Positions 1 through 10,038 are shown, numbered from the stretch's first letter. The stretch: 64,000 nt of DNA from Symsagittifera roscoffensis (GCF_963678635.1 NC_087062.1:49674178-49738177); one strand, 5' to 3'. The notes: generated from the sequence alone by a model not told the origin. Made by a program: numbers and translations.

Positions 1-741
1 TTTCGCTCACATGATCAGATGGGCCATCAAGGCGTGGACAAAGTGTACAATAGGATACAGAAACGATTCGAATGGCCGGGATTGAAGAAGGCTTGTGAGA
101 AGTGGATTGCCGCATGCCTGTCATGTCAACAGGCGAAGGATCCCAGGAAACTAAGGTTCCCCCTACAGTCAATAGAGTCGTCGGGATTCAACGAAGTGGT
201 GCAAATTGATCATCAGAAGATCTGCATGACAGCAACGGGCTATAATAAGATGCTGGTAATGATAGACCATTTTACGAAATATGCGGAGGCAGCACCCTGC
301 ATGACAGCATCGGCGGAAGAAACATGCGATCATTTGATAAATATGTGGATAGCGAGGCATGGCTGCCCCATCACATTCTAATCGGACAAAGGTAAAGCAT
401 TCGTGGTTGATCTCACGAAGGAGTTAATGAAAAGGTCGCAGGTGGCGCAGGCACACTCGACCACTTATCACCCGCAAACGAATGGCCTAGTCGAGAGGCA
501 AAATCGCACACTGGTATCCATGCTGAGAGTCTATTGCTCACGCTTCATGGATGACTGGGACAAGCTCTTGCCGCAAGTGATGGGTGCTTATAACAGCACG
601 GAGCATTCCACCACGGGAATAAGTCCGCACATGATGCTAACGGGTCACGAAAAAGCGCTTCCGTTGACTTTTTTCTACCCTGAATATGAAGGGAAGAGAA
701 CAGCACCTCAAATGTACGTGCGGGATGTTATTAGAAGATAG
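1..741 (+). pseudogene. Gypsy-type integrase, zinc finger and DDE core (broken)
   Basis: The frame is already open at base 1, so the gene begins outside the window. It carries an HHCC zinc-binding module (two His four residues apart at the very start, then CLSC near base 120) and a DDE catalytic core. The Asp residues are in QIDHQ (codon 208-210) and SDKG (codon 385-387), and the Glu is in LVERQ (codon 493-495). The last two are separated by 35 residues, the D,35E spacing typical of Ty3/Gypsy and retroviral integrases. Two in-frame stops break it, TAA at 379-381 just before the second Asp and TAG at 739-741, so no active enzyme is expected. In an intact element the enzyme joins cDNA to chromosomal DNA in the nucleus. 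Confidence 0.9.
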
Positions 742-1303
742 CTGGACAGAATAATGACTTATGCAGGAGGAACACGCAACATGCGCAAATTAGACAAAAA
801 AGGAGGTTTGATAAAAGGACAGCCGATGCAAAAGCCTACTCAGTTGGCGACTGGGTGTTCCAGGAAGTGGTTCCACCAAAAGGAACCAAGAAATTATTAA
901 AGAAGTGGCGTGGTCCATTTCAGATAACAGAGAAGCACCAAGGAGGTCGTTTTATCGATTGAGCACTGGAAGAGCAGCTCATTACGAAAACATCAAACCA
1001 CACAATGCCTCGTCAGAGGACTGGTGCATCCCAGCGGACATGCAAGAGGGAGACTATTTGATAGTGGATCCTGCTTGTGAGGTGAATGAAAGGGGTACTC
1101 GCGACAAAAATGACGGGAATGAGGTTGTGGACGATTGCAACCTACCACTGGACCTGGAGTTGACCGAACGAGTAGAGGTGGACGATGAAACTCTACCTTA
1201 TGCCGAGGAAGACTGGGAATGCCCGGAACAAATTGAAATTAACAAAGAATACAGCCTGACTTTCCTCACACCATGGAAACACGCCAGTGCAAGAAAGGAA
1301 TAA
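742..1303 (+). pseudogene. Integrase C-terminal (GPY/F-like) region, frameshifted
   Basis: This continues the integrase after a shift of frame somewhere around 755-780. The motif SVGDWV at about 840-857 and KKWRGPF at about 900-920 are the usual landmarks of the Gypsy integrase C-terminal GPY/F module, thought to bind DNA or multimerise. A second shift near 948-955 moves the reading to the frame that runs to the stop at 1301-1303. Beyond the module the protein becomes acidic. The combination of two stops and two shifts within 1.3 kb marks this as a decayed copy. I chose no start because it is an internal part of a polyprotein. Confidence 0.8.
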
Positions 1304-1707
1304 ACAAGAAGAAATGCAATCCGTACGGCGAGGAATTCGTCGTGGACAGGATAGTTGTAAGTGATATGATGGATTCGCTGGTAGGACTGGACGAAGTGGT
1401 GGTGCTAGAAGAAATCGACTTTGTGATTGATATGGATCAGGATTGGATCGATGATCGATCAGAACCGGAAGTGGAGTTCGAACCAGAAGCGGAACAGACT
1501 CATGAGCAAGAACTAACGAACCTGCGGGTGCTCGAATGGCTCCATGATCTGCCAACAGATCCAAAAGAGACGATCCTGACGATTCAGGACGTCGATAAAG
1601 ACGGCATCAAATACGTCAGTCATGACAATACCGAGTCCAACTGGGTTGCCCCAGATGTTCCTCTACGTGTTCCACAATCCAACCTCGATCTCCTAGACTT
1701 TGGGTGA
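1273..1707 (+). CDS. Acidic C-terminal tail of the Gypsy pol polyprotein (fragment)
   Basis: An open frame of 144 codons overlaps the end of the preceding frame, so another one-base shift near 1290 probably separates them. The product is very rich in Asp and Glu, ends at the TGA at 1705-1707 and has no motif I recognise. Its position directly after the GPY/F module suggests it is the extended C-terminus of pol rather than a separate gene. The ATG at 1273 is not a supported start. Confidence 0.55.
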   Translation: METRQCKKGINKKKCNPYGEEFVVDRIVVSDMMDSLVGLDEVVVLEEIDFVIDMDQDWIDDRSEPEVEFEPEAEQTHEQELTNLRVLEWLHDLPTDPKETILTIQDVDKDGIKYVSHDNTESNWVAPDVPLRVPQSNLDLLDFG

Positions 1708-1818
1708 TCGACGGGACGTCGATGGATATTTTTGTCCGGGGAGTGGGGGTAGGACTCACCCACACCGAAAATCTGATAATAAAAAAGTTGAAATCGGCAA
1801 GAGAAACCGGAGAACTAG
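1708..1818 (+). other. Spacer with G-rich tract, possible polypurine tract
   Basis: No gene is visible. Bases 1736-1747 are a G-rich run ending GAGTGGGGG just after the pol stop, where an LTR element could have its plus-strand primer. The 13-mer TTGTCCGGGGAGT here also appears near 12,567 in the gene-free part of the 3.4-kb repeat, hinting that both belong to related elements. Weak evidence. Confidence 0.3.
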
Positions 1819-2382
1819 AGACATAGGGCGAGAAGGCTAAAAAACCACCCACCTTTTGGACAAATTTTTGAATCGTATTTTGACCTACCGAGCCATTATT
1901 CAAACAATATCGTCATAACGGACAGCGATTTCATACTCACGGAACGTACATGCGCCATAGCGATAACCGCGGATGTAAGCTTCAAAACAGCACTAGCGGC
2001 TGATTTCAAAAGAGAGTGTAGGAACATCGAGTTTTTATGGAAACAGAGGCCTGGTGTGTGAGGGATGATAGCGCTGCCCCCTGTTTCATCACAGATACCA
2101 GGGAAATATTTGTGTTTCCTGGTTACTAAGGCCACTGATAGGCAACACATAGATCCAGAGAGCTTGGTATTGGCCTTGACTCGACTTAGGGATTTTTTGG
2201 TTGAGAGAGGAGTGACCTCTCTCTCGTTACCAGTATATGACCCTAATAGGGGAAAGCTACATCCGAGAGAGTTGTACGCCCTTGTACATGTGATATTTTC
2301 AGAAACTGACATAGAAGTTTACTTGCTAGGAATTGTATTCGGCGATAAGTGGTTTTTATTAAGTTCACTTGATAGGAATTAA
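1819..2382 (+). pseudogene. Macro-domain-like ORF downstream of integrase (one in-frame stop)
   Basis: One frame is open from 1819 to the stop at 2380-2382, apart from a TGA at 2059-2061. The layout resembles a macro domain: a strand with AIAITAD, a helix with ALAADFKR, then LCFLVTK, a helix containing LVLALTRLRDFL, GVTSLSLPVYDP, and a last helix/strand pair ending TDIEVYL. The glycine-rich GxGLD-type ligand loop expected after the PxI strand reads PNRGKL, so the binding loop is altered. Macro domains bind or hydrolyse ADP-ribose groups. Assignment is from fold-order and motif recognition only. No ATG lies upstream in frame before 2065, so it may be spliced or part of the polyprotein. Confidence 0.55.
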
Positions 2383-2776
2383 GATTAAGTTTAGGTTAGC
2401 TATTAGGGGCTATGTTCGTATGTGATAGTGTAGATGTGTGATGTTTATGTGTTATGTTATTGTAAGGATATGTTCTATGTTTTGTGTCAAAAAGACCTAG
2501 AATACACAAGGTAGTAAAGGTGACAGCGCTCATGTGTGCTACCTTGACAAAGATGCAGGTGGACGATCCACCTTGGTGCTAAATTTTTAAATCAGAATTG
2601 AGAAGAGAATTTCAATGAAGAGTTTTAAAGATTTGAATGATGTTTTATCCAAAAATGACGATTGTAAGTCGCGACTTGTTTTTTAGATCTTGATTGATCA
2701 GAAATTGCTTATTGAGTTCATTGAATCAAACGAGCCGGAAGAAACTTCACGACAACGAGAATCAACACGATAAGAA
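2383..2776. other. Gene-free spacer between the macro-like frame and the long SGNH frame
   Basis: No coding frame of note. The first 120 bases are rich in GT and TGT steps, then the composition becomes mixed. It could hold an untranslated leader for the frame starting at 2777, but I find no clear TATA box, primer-binding site or LTR boundary. Confidence 0.4.
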
Positions 2777-3058
2777 ATGGGTGACACGAATGAACTAATG
2801 GAATTCCTCTCAGCGAGTCTAGGAGCGACTCTAGACGAGATCTATCAGCGGCTGATCGATTGTGACTTTACACGGGAAGACCCGGGGCTGGCGATGTTTG
2901 TAGTCGCGCTCCTCAATGCGTTAGGACGAGAGGGTCGAGGAAATCGCCCTACAGAAGTGGTGTTGATGTTGGCCTTTGATGAGTCCAGGACCGCCGAGAG
3001 AGGTCCAAACCGACTGATGGCGGCGTGGAGAAATGTCTGGCCACGACCTGGCTCGTGA
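2777..3058 (+). CDS. N-terminal part of the long SGNH-containing frame (unknown)
   Basis: This frame starts at an ATG in good context (AAGAAATGG) and encodes 93 residues with a mostly helical look (MGDTNELMEFL at the start). I do not recognise a domain. It ends at a TGA, but a downstream frame carrying DPSDTYLAPQF continues toward the SGNH domain. It is therefore probably the start of a longer protein disrupted between 3040 and 3120. This is the best candidate for the natural start of the 9-kb frame. Confidence 0.5.
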   Translation: MGDTNELMEFLSASLGATLDEIYQRLIDCDFTREDPGLAMFVVALLNALGREGRGNRPTEVVLMLAFDESRTAERGPNRLMAAWRNVWPRPGS

Positions 3059-3119
3059 GCCAGGACTAGGTGAACAGAGGGAACACCGGCTAGGTGAGAT
3101 GCCCTTGCCGATCCAACAA

Positions 3120-4132
3120 GAGTACAGGAGCTGTGTACATCGAGAGGGCCCGAGGCTCCTAAGCAGACACAACAGTCTGCTCCCAGTCAGAGGAACACGA
3201 TACCAGACCCTTCTGACACCTATCTCGCTCCCCAGTTCCAAGAATCATTCAATCTAGTGGCCAGAGCAACAATGGATGAGATTAACAGAACCACTGGGTG
3301 GACATTGGGTAGGATCGTCCCTTCCCAACGTCGTGATCATTCATCCAATAGTTCGGAGCGAGCACCCCGCACGGTAGCGTCCTCGGGGACTGCGCAGGGC
3401 GGAACCTTTCAAAAGTCTCGCGTGGTAGACATTACGAAGAATCTGATGGCACGTCACCAGTTCACGCAAGTGGCCGCGGAGCATCCTCGAGCCTGCCTGA
3501 ATGACATGAGCTGGAACCCCGCTACGAGCGACCAGGTAATTCACCCAGGGAATCGCCACTTGATCATAGGAGACAGTTTGGTGAGGGATCTGATTGAGAT
3601 CTTCGTCTATGGTCAGACTACCCAAGACAAGAGTACAGGAGCTGTGTACATCGAGAGGGCCCGAGGCTCCTAAGCAGACACAACAGTCTGCTCCCAGTCA
3701 GAGGAACACGATACCAGACCCTTCTGACACCTATCTCGCTCCCCAGTTCCAAGAATCATTCAATCAAGTGGCCAGAGCAACAATGGATGAGATTAACCGA
3801 ACCACTGGGTGGACATTGGGTAGGATCGTCCCTTCCCAACGTCGTGATCATTCATCCAATAAATCGGAGCGAGCACCCCGCATGGTAGCGTCCTAGGGGA
3901 CTGCGCAGGGCGGAACCTTTCAAATGTCTCGCGTGGTAGACATTAGGAAGAATCTGATGGCACGTCACTAGTTCACGCAAGTGGCCGCGGAGCATCCTCG
4001 AGCCTGCCTGAATGACATGAGCTGGAACCCCGCTACGAGCGACCAGGTAATTCCCCCAGGGAATCGCCACTTGATCATAGGAGACAGTTTGGTGAGGGAT
4101 CTGAATGAGATCTTCGTCTATGGTCAGACTAC
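3120..4132 (+). repeat. 510-bp tandem duplication inside the SGNH gene
   Basis: Bases 3120-3622 recur at 3631-4132 with about 2-3% differences (for example GAGTACAGGAGCTGTGTAC at 3120 and 3631). The junction lies around 3622-3631. The duplication repeats the whole segment from the linker to just past the GDS serine motif, so the gene has two copies of block I but only one of the later blocks. The second copy has gained stops at 3894-3896 and 3969-3971 at places where the first copy has sense codons. Confidence 0.9.
3257..3673 (+). pseudogene. Truncated first copy of the SGNH hydrolase N-terminus
   Basis: Within the first duplication unit the frame encodes ATMDEINRTTGW, the segment NRHLIIGDSLV and then runs across the duplication junction to a stop at 3671-3673. 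Block I (GDS) is present but the Asn, Asp and His blocks are absent, so it cannot be a complete SGNH enzyme. The open frame actually extends upstream of 3257 without a stop to about 3118, so the shown start is only the first possible one. Confidence 0.7.
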
Positions 4133-4847
4133 CGCTCTGTCCTTTGGAGGACCCTCAGTGGCTCAGGTCATCAAGATGATGGAGTTCCAGAGCGAAGATT
4201 ACCTGGATACGCTGGTAATAATGCTGGGAACCAACGACGTCTCGAGAGCCCCAGTGACTCCGGAGAGCAAGTGGGAGCCTCTATTGGTCTGCCTCCTGAA
4301 CGAACTAAAGGAGGAGTATAGGCCCAGACTTGTGGTGCTGTGCACGATACCACAGAACCCCATTGTGGGCACCGTAGTGGCATGTTTTATGAATGGCAAC
4401 GTGACCCGGTGGAACGAAATGACCCGCAGTCTGGTGAGAAACAACCCTGGCGAGCTGCGACTTCTGGATCTCAAGAACATGTTGCGCATGATTGATCACA
4501 TCGCGCTCACCAGAGATGGGATACATTTCAACGCCCAACAAGGGAGACACAGGATCAATGACGTATTTCAGACGCAGTTGAGGGACGTGGAGCAGGAGTC
4601 GAGGGCGACCAGTTCTCTGGCTTGGACCAGTTCGACCGGAGGAGGTAGAATAAGGGGAAGCGTGCCCGAATCCCTTGTCAACCGCCTAGGGCCCCTGGCA
4701 ACGGAGACGGCTACAGCTGCACCCATCGCTCCGAGCTCAAACGTAAGAGAGATGCTAGTGACTGCTCCTCTTCCCAGAGCACAACCGCTTGAAAGCCGAC
4801 TCGGGAGATCAGTTGATCAGAACAGGAATAACTCCCAGACCGTGTGA
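3594..4847 (+). pseudogene. SGNH/GDSL-type hydrolase domain with two upstream stops
   Basis: The frame from the second duplication unit contains the full SGNH signature. Block I is IIGDSLV (Ser codon 4086-4088), followed by a glycine pair in SFGGPS, block III GTND (codons 4227-4238) and block V DGIHFN with the Asp/His pair three residues apart (about 4515-4526). SGNH hydrolases cleave ester or acyl groups, using Ser-His-Asp with Gly and Asn in the oxyanion hole. All key residues are kept from 3981 onward, while TAG codons at 3894 and 3969 break the segment before it. After the domain the protein turns into a low-complexity Ser/Ala/Pro tail ending at 4845-4847. The substrate cannot be inferred. 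Confidence 0.85.
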
Positions 4848-5029
4848 ACGACCCGCCCGCTACGGCAAACCCTGCTTCAGCAGCAGGACCTTCGACAAGC
4901 GCCGTGCCGGCGGAGGGAGTTGAACAAGGCAGCGTGCTGCTTTGGAACCGTCCAGACCCTAGTCATTGGGGACAGTACAAGACGGACATGTCAACGAAGT
5001 TGAACATGAGTACCGTGACGTGTCGGTAG
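4844..5029 (+). CDS. Pro/Ala/Ser-rich linker in a shifted frame
   Basis: Just after the SGNH frame stops, the next frame reads through a Pro-Ala-Ser-rich stretch (PSTSAVPAEG) and WNRPDPSHWGQ before a TAG at 5027-5029. The same frame carries on at 5036. It looks like a disordered linker of the long protein reached by a one-base shift around 4845, not an independent gene. Confidence 0.4.
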   Translation: MNDPPATANPASAAGPSTSAVPAEGVEQGSVLLWNRPDPSHWGQYKTDMSTKLNMSTVTCR

Positions 5030-5035
5030 GACGCA

Positions 5036-7245
5036 ATGAGAATGATCGGCGGAGAAGGTCCCACAGTGTCGCGACTATATCGAATACCGGGTGTGGATTG
5101 GCTGCTAGCAGAGCAGGAGCAGTTCAGCTCCACGACTACGCTCCAGCACGCAGACCTGAATGGATTGCCTCAGGACAATACCTTTGGACCTCTGAATACC
5201 CGGTCTCTTACGGACGTCCGCCAGAGAGCCAGGGAACTGACGCCACCTGCTCGTAAGGGCAAGCTTCAGACAGATAGCAAGCCTAACAACAAGCATCACA
5301 AGATGTACATGCGGTTTGCTAAACCACCCGGTCAGACGCCCGGCGAATATTCAAGAGACTACCCCCGAGCGACCACGGTGGATGGTGATGACAGGAGATA
5401 CGGGGAACTGAAGGCCCCAGTCGATGACGGCCTTTTTGCCGCCTATGATCCCTTGGATATGAAAGCGGCCAAGTACCTGATAGTGGCGAGTTCGGATTAT
5501 CTCTACACGCCCCGTTCTCTCTTTTGGCCCGACGTGATTTTCTTGACGGCGCCTAAATTGGACTGGGGACAGTCAATAGGCATGATGATAAGTGTGCGAA
5601 GGGTGGTCAGCATGGAGCCGCAGGTGATAGTGGTTGCAGGCTCGAATGATCATCTGCAAAGCAGGGGTTTGTTGTCCCGTCTGACGGATGGGTCGATCCC
5701 GAGCAATGAGGTCATAGGAGAGGCGATAATGACATTGCTCTCGGCGATGGCTGAGGTAGAAGCAGCAGCAAAACAACGTTTCACCCAAAATGTAGTGAAG
5801 GTGGTCTTTGTGTTGTCACCAGGGTACGCTGCATTGCCAGAACCCCTTCAGTTTGTGTACACGATGGTCACAACGATAGCGGAGGGACGGTTCAACGTAA
5901 TAATTCCTGCCCCGAACAGAATGGTAGACCCCAAAATTATTACCCATCCCGATCTGAGCTTCCTGCCGTTTGGGCTGACATTTCCAATGCCATACAGGGA
6001 CTCAAAGATTGTAGCACAACTCGGTTGGTGTTAGATGAGGTTCTGGGGTTGGAGTTGTCCAACTTCGCCAGGTTGCTGAAGTTAAGACAAGGGGTAGATG
6101 ACGATCATCTGTTAGTACAACAGGTGGCTGACGATCTCTGGTTCAGACAGATGAATCACGCAGAGAATGAGCAGGGAAGGACAGTCAGGAAAAACATGAC
6201 GTCAGCGGAAGAAGATCTCATGGCAATGGCTTTGCGCACGAAGCCGCACAACAACTTATGGTTGTATTTGTCACCAAGACTGTGTACCTTGGGAGAGGAC
6301 GCGTTCGAGCATGCGCCGGCAGTGATAAAAGAGATACACGTATATCTGAAGAACTTGTTTGATGCCCGGGAGTTAGCTGGGGGCATGATGTTGAAATTGA
6401 TGCAGGACGTAAATACGATGACGTTGGACAAGTTCCAAGCTGACGTACTGGCCACGAGGGCACAATATGAACGATCAGATGCTATCTTGGGTGGAATGGG
6501 AGTGGGATGGACGCCATCCTTCCTGTCGACGTGCTATCCGAGGGCATCTCGGAGCCTGATCGCGAGCTTCGTTAAGAATATCAGGAAGCTGTCGATTGGC
6601 CTGATATTAGCCCTGTACGTGACATTTGGTCATGCGAATTTCGTGAAGGGGCCTGCGAATCTCTTCACCCAAGCGTTGGCAGATTTGAGATTGGATGGAC
6701 TCCTGACTCTGATTGCCATGACCTATGGTCGTCTGGGTGATTTGCTTGTGCTGCTGCGTTACCCCGAACAACTCCAGGGAACAGGCCGTGAGTTCAACGC
6801 GCAGTTGGAAACCGCCTCGCTCCGGAAAATGAAAGACTGGAGAACTCTCCTGCTCCAATATCTCTTGCAACAGAACAGAAGTGTCACGGGAGAAGATAAG
6901 GTGGCGACGGATGCAGGTGAGTGTAAACAGTATTGTGGCATGCCCTTGCTGACAGACTTGGCGGTCATGATGCGGATCGATCCGTTGGCTCTGATTCACG
7001 GACTGCGGGAATTCGTCACGGTGATGTATGGACCGGTGATGTCTTTCGTGTTCCCGGACGTGCAAGTCAAGGCATACAGGAATTCTGTGTTGTATGTCAA
7101 CCTGGTCTAAGTCGTAGATTGTTCCGTGCTGAATTGGGTAGAGCATAGGGAGCTGAGAGGGCTGGCCAGCGACGATAGGCAGTTCGGAAGAATAGCGGAG
7201 CCGGGTTGGGTGTTGATGGATTTCAACAACAACTTCAAGTGCTGA
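5036..7245 (+). pseudogene. Second SGNH-like segment plus helical region of the long frame
   Basis: The first part (5036 to about 5938) holds a second SGNH-like pattern: a strand IVASSDYLY where block I would be, and VIVVAGSNDHLQ resembling block III, about 50 residues apart. The catalytic Ser-motif glycine/aspartate are not kept, so it may be an inactive, structural copy. Around 5938 the frame shifts by one; the sensible continuation is ELPAVWADISNAIQGLK rather than the tail that ends at 6034. From there a helix-rich segment runs to a TAA at 7108-7110 and, in the same frame, on to a TGA at 7243-7245. No reverse transcriptase, protease or nuclease motif is seen. Function unknown. Confidence 0.6.
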
Positions 7246-7758
7246 ATGGGCCGCGAAGGCCTTTCCCACATCCAGTTTAACCCGAAGCTTTGGAATCTGA
7301 GACCAGTAGTGAAATATTCAGGAGCGGCAATGAGAGTCCCACTTTTGCTAGAGGCCTACGCACACGTGAAAGAGAACCAGCAAGCGTGACTTTCCGGGTC
7401 CAGGCCGCTGCCGGACCAATGCCCTCGATACCCACCGATAAGGAGGATGTTGTTGATGCGAATCGACTTAGTCACTTCTCCGACCGGTTTAGTCACATTG
7501 ATGCGGATCGATTTAGTCACATCTCCGACCGGTTTAGTTTCATCTCCCGTCATTGCCCCTCGCATCGGAGCAGCTCGTGATGCAGAGAGGAGAATGCTGA
7601 AGTGGAGTGAAGGGATGGAGCCGCGCTTCATCAGTTGGAACGATGCAGCCGCGCACACATTTGACTTCACATTTCCTGATAATTGGAGCAAGAAAAACAT
7701 CAAAGCACCACCTTCCAGGAGACCAGAGGTCTCGGCTGAGGTGTGGAACGAGGTGTAA
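7246..7758 (+). pseudogene. Continuation of the long frame with stops, unknown function
   Basis: The same frame as the previous segment continues past the TGA at 7243 with HIQFNPKLWNLRP, meets a TGA at 7387-7389, and then passes through the 45-bp repeat and WSEGMEPRFISWNDAAA before a TAA at 7756-7758. After that the frame is open again into the 745-codon segment. The uninterrupted register across four stops argues that this was one protein. No domain recognised. Confidence 0.5.
7452..7541 (+). repeat. 45-bp in-frame tandem repeat, two copies
   Basis: A 45-base unit is repeated almost exactly (TTGATGCGAATCGACTTAG at 7452, TTGATGCGGATCGATTTAG at 7497). It encodes a 15-residue repeat (MRIDLVTSPTGLVT) in the long frame, and in another frame a second repeating peptide. 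The multiple of three keeps both copies in register. Confidence 0.85.
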
Positions 7759-7800
7759 ACTCCCACAGATGACTTATCAAGACTGAGGTGGTCAGGAGAA

Positions 7801-10038
7801 GTGAAAGTAGTGATGCTGGAAGTGGCAAAGGAGTGCAGAGGAGGCTCCAACATAACGATAGAGGACCTGGCACCACATGGCGAGGAGTCCGTAGAATTCC
7901 AGGTGAATGATGAGTTGTTCTATCACGCAGGAGACCTGACCGTACCGGCGCGGCCGGACTCGGGCATAGACACACGACAAGGCCCTTCAGGACCTAAGCC
8001 GAAACCTGATGCGGATGACGATGAATTGATAGATCAGGACGATGACGACATCGGGGGAAAGACAGAAAAGCCGGATGAGACGGATCTAGGTGCGTTAGAG
8101 AGAGACTTGCTGGAGTACCGGTTTAGTGAAGACGACGACGGGGAAGTCGATGGGAGTCTGTTGCTGATGACGCCATCGTCTTTCATCTCCCCTAAAAAGG
8201 AGGCGTCGGCCGACTTATCCCCGATGGACCCAATAAGTCAGGCGAGAGAGTGCCGAAATAGGGATCCACAAAGATTGCTCCATGAGTCACCAGGGAGGAG
8301 AAAAATTGAAGAGTCAATGAGGGTATCCTTCCTGAGTACGCTACCGGAAGAGGAATGGAAGAGATACCAAAGTGAACTAGAAAGGAAGACAGGGGCAACC
8401 TGGAACCGAGTGAACTTCGTGGAAAGGTCATGGGACGTGATACGACGATATGGGACGCTGTCCATAATGAAGGTGGGATTGAACCAACCCATAATGCGTG
8501 AGGTCCTGGAGAAAATAATGAACTCCATAGAGTCTGATGTTCTGACCGAGTCAGTTACAGAGGACAGTGCCGATGATCAGCAGGTCACGAAGAAATTACC
8601 CGTCAGACGAGCCAGAAAAGGGCTGAAGCGACTGAAAGGGAAGACAGGAAGTCGAGCCGTGAATCAGAGAGTGGTGAAGTCAAAAGCCAGCGCAGTGGTG
8701 GCCTCTTTGACGAGCGCAGGTCGTTCAGGCGAGAGCGGGCAAGGAGATGGTGCGACACTGACCGGGGGAGAAAAAGAGAACCTGATACCCTCTATGCTCT
8801 TGGCAGGTCTGACCATAACAGCCACGACGAAATCAAAAAAGACTGCACGAACTCTAGCAGACACTAAGCTAGAGATGGAGATCATCAGTCAGTGTGGATC
8901 TGGAGGACTTGATGATTACATGCCCTCGCAAACCAACCTGGCCAAGATGAAACTGGAGGGACAACCCGAGTTGGTCGAGTACAGTCGAGTCACTGTGCCA
9001 GAATCGGTCCACATGGGAGATCCAGCAGGGGGTTATGTGGAGATGTTGAAGGCGAGGAACTCCGCGAGAGGGCACCTGATGGCTTGGAGCGAGAAGCGAG
9101 CCATGCAGGAATATCTGAAAGGTCTTACGGAGAATTCTAACTTAAATCGGAAAGAATACGGCACAATAATGTCCTCGGAGGCGAACGAAATCGGGCTGGA
9201 AAAACTACTGGAAATCTCTTGGAGGGCGGCCCTCCAAAGATACTTCGACGAGACGATGCATGCACCTGCGACGGTGGCAGCATACCTGGCTCACCCGTGC
9301 ACGAGAACTGACCTGCAAGTACGGTTGGCTTGGTGCTTGATGGGCATCATGAAGGCGGAATATGAAGCCAGTAATGATTTGAAATCAAAGGAACAGGAGC
9401 TGGAGTTGATGGAAGCCCTGCGAGCGTTGATTTCAAAAGACGATTCTGCTATAGCCTGGGCTAAGCGTAAGGATGCCCTTTGCTTTTTAAGGTTCGTGGT
9501 GGATCGTATCTCCACTCCTGTTTTGGGAGAATGCATAAAGATCATTCGGCAAAAGGGAGTTGATTGCAAAAGAAACTTCCTTAGGGCACTCCTGGAATTA
9601 TATCAGGATATGCCGTTGGTTGTACCAAATAGGGAGTCGAACGACATGGAGAGCTATCGCAAGTTGGAAGAAGTGAGAAGGTATTCCAACAAAGGATGGA
9701 AAGTGAGCCGGGAGTTGATTGAAACAGTCAGGGGACAAAAAGACTTTGCAACACTAGGGAAACTGAAGTCGTTACAATATGTGTCTGGCATACCGGGGAT
9801 GGCGTATAATCCCTTCGTGGATGAAGAAGCCAGGGAAGTGTACTTCGACTATGAGCAAGTCGTAGTGCTCAATTTCTGGGTCAAACGGAATAAGGAAACT
9901 GGAATGCTGATGGTGGAACAACCCAATGTGGGAATTATTTTAGAAGAACGAGTGGTCGAACCCTCGGTTCCCGAGCTGAAGGGGCACGTGAGTTTTGATT
10001 GTGGTTCTTGGGACGGTCCCTTGAAACCAGCCCATTAA
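7801..10038 (+). CDS. Large open segment of the long frame (745 codons), unknown function
   Basis: This is the longest intact frame in the window, in the same register as the preceding segment, so 7801 is not necessarily a real start. The first 130 residues are strongly acidic with Asp runs (DADDDELIDQDDDDIGG). Next comes a basic patch near residues 265-295 (VRRARKGLKRLKGK), then a long region that looks helical. I recognise no enzyme motif or zinc finger. Acidic plus basic low-complexity followed by helices would suit a structural or nucleic-acid-binding part of a retroelement polyprotein, but this is inference. The frame ends at a TAA at 10036-10038, where another frame takes over. Confidence 0.6.
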   Translation: MKVVMLEVAKECRGGSNITIEDLAPHGEESVEFQVNDELFYHAGDLTVPARPDSGIDTRQGPSGPKPKPDADDDELIDQDDDDIGGKTEKPDETDLGALERDLLEYRFSEDDDGEVDGSLLLMTPSSFISPKKEASADLSPMDPISQARECRNRDPQRLLHESPGRRKIEESMRVSFLSTLPEEEWKRYQSELERKTGATWNRVNFVERSWDVIRRYGTLSIMKVGLNQPIMREVLEKIMNSIESDVLTESVTEDSADDQQVTKKLPVRRARKGLKRLKGKTGSRAVNQRVVKSKASAVVASLTSAGRSGESGQGDGATLTGGEKENLIPSMLLAGLTITATTKSKKTARTLADTKLEMEIISQCGSGGLDDYMPSQTNLAKMKLEGQPELVEYSRVTVPESVHMGDPAGGYVEMLKARNSARGHLMAWSEKRAMQEYLKGLTENSNLNRKEYGTIMSSEANEIGLEKLLEISWRAALQRYFDETMHAPATVAAYLAHPCTRTDLQVRLAWCLMGIMKAEYEASNDLKSKEQELELMEALRALISKDDSAIAWAKRKDALCFLRFVVDRISTPVLGECIKIIRQKGVDCKRNFLRALLELYQDMPLVVPNRESNDMESYRKLEEVRRYSNKGWKVSRELIETVRGQKDFATLGKLKSLQYVSGIPGMAYNPFVDEEAREVYFDYEQVVVLNFWVKRNKETGMLMVEQPNVGIILEERVVEPSVPELKGHVSFDCGSWDGPLKPAH

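Noticed and set aside
6607-7269. 220-codon minus-strand frame opposite the long frame
   Set aside because: It lies antisense to the plus-strand frame that has continuous register and protein-like content. It is His/Gln-rich as expected for a mirror of a codon-biased gene.
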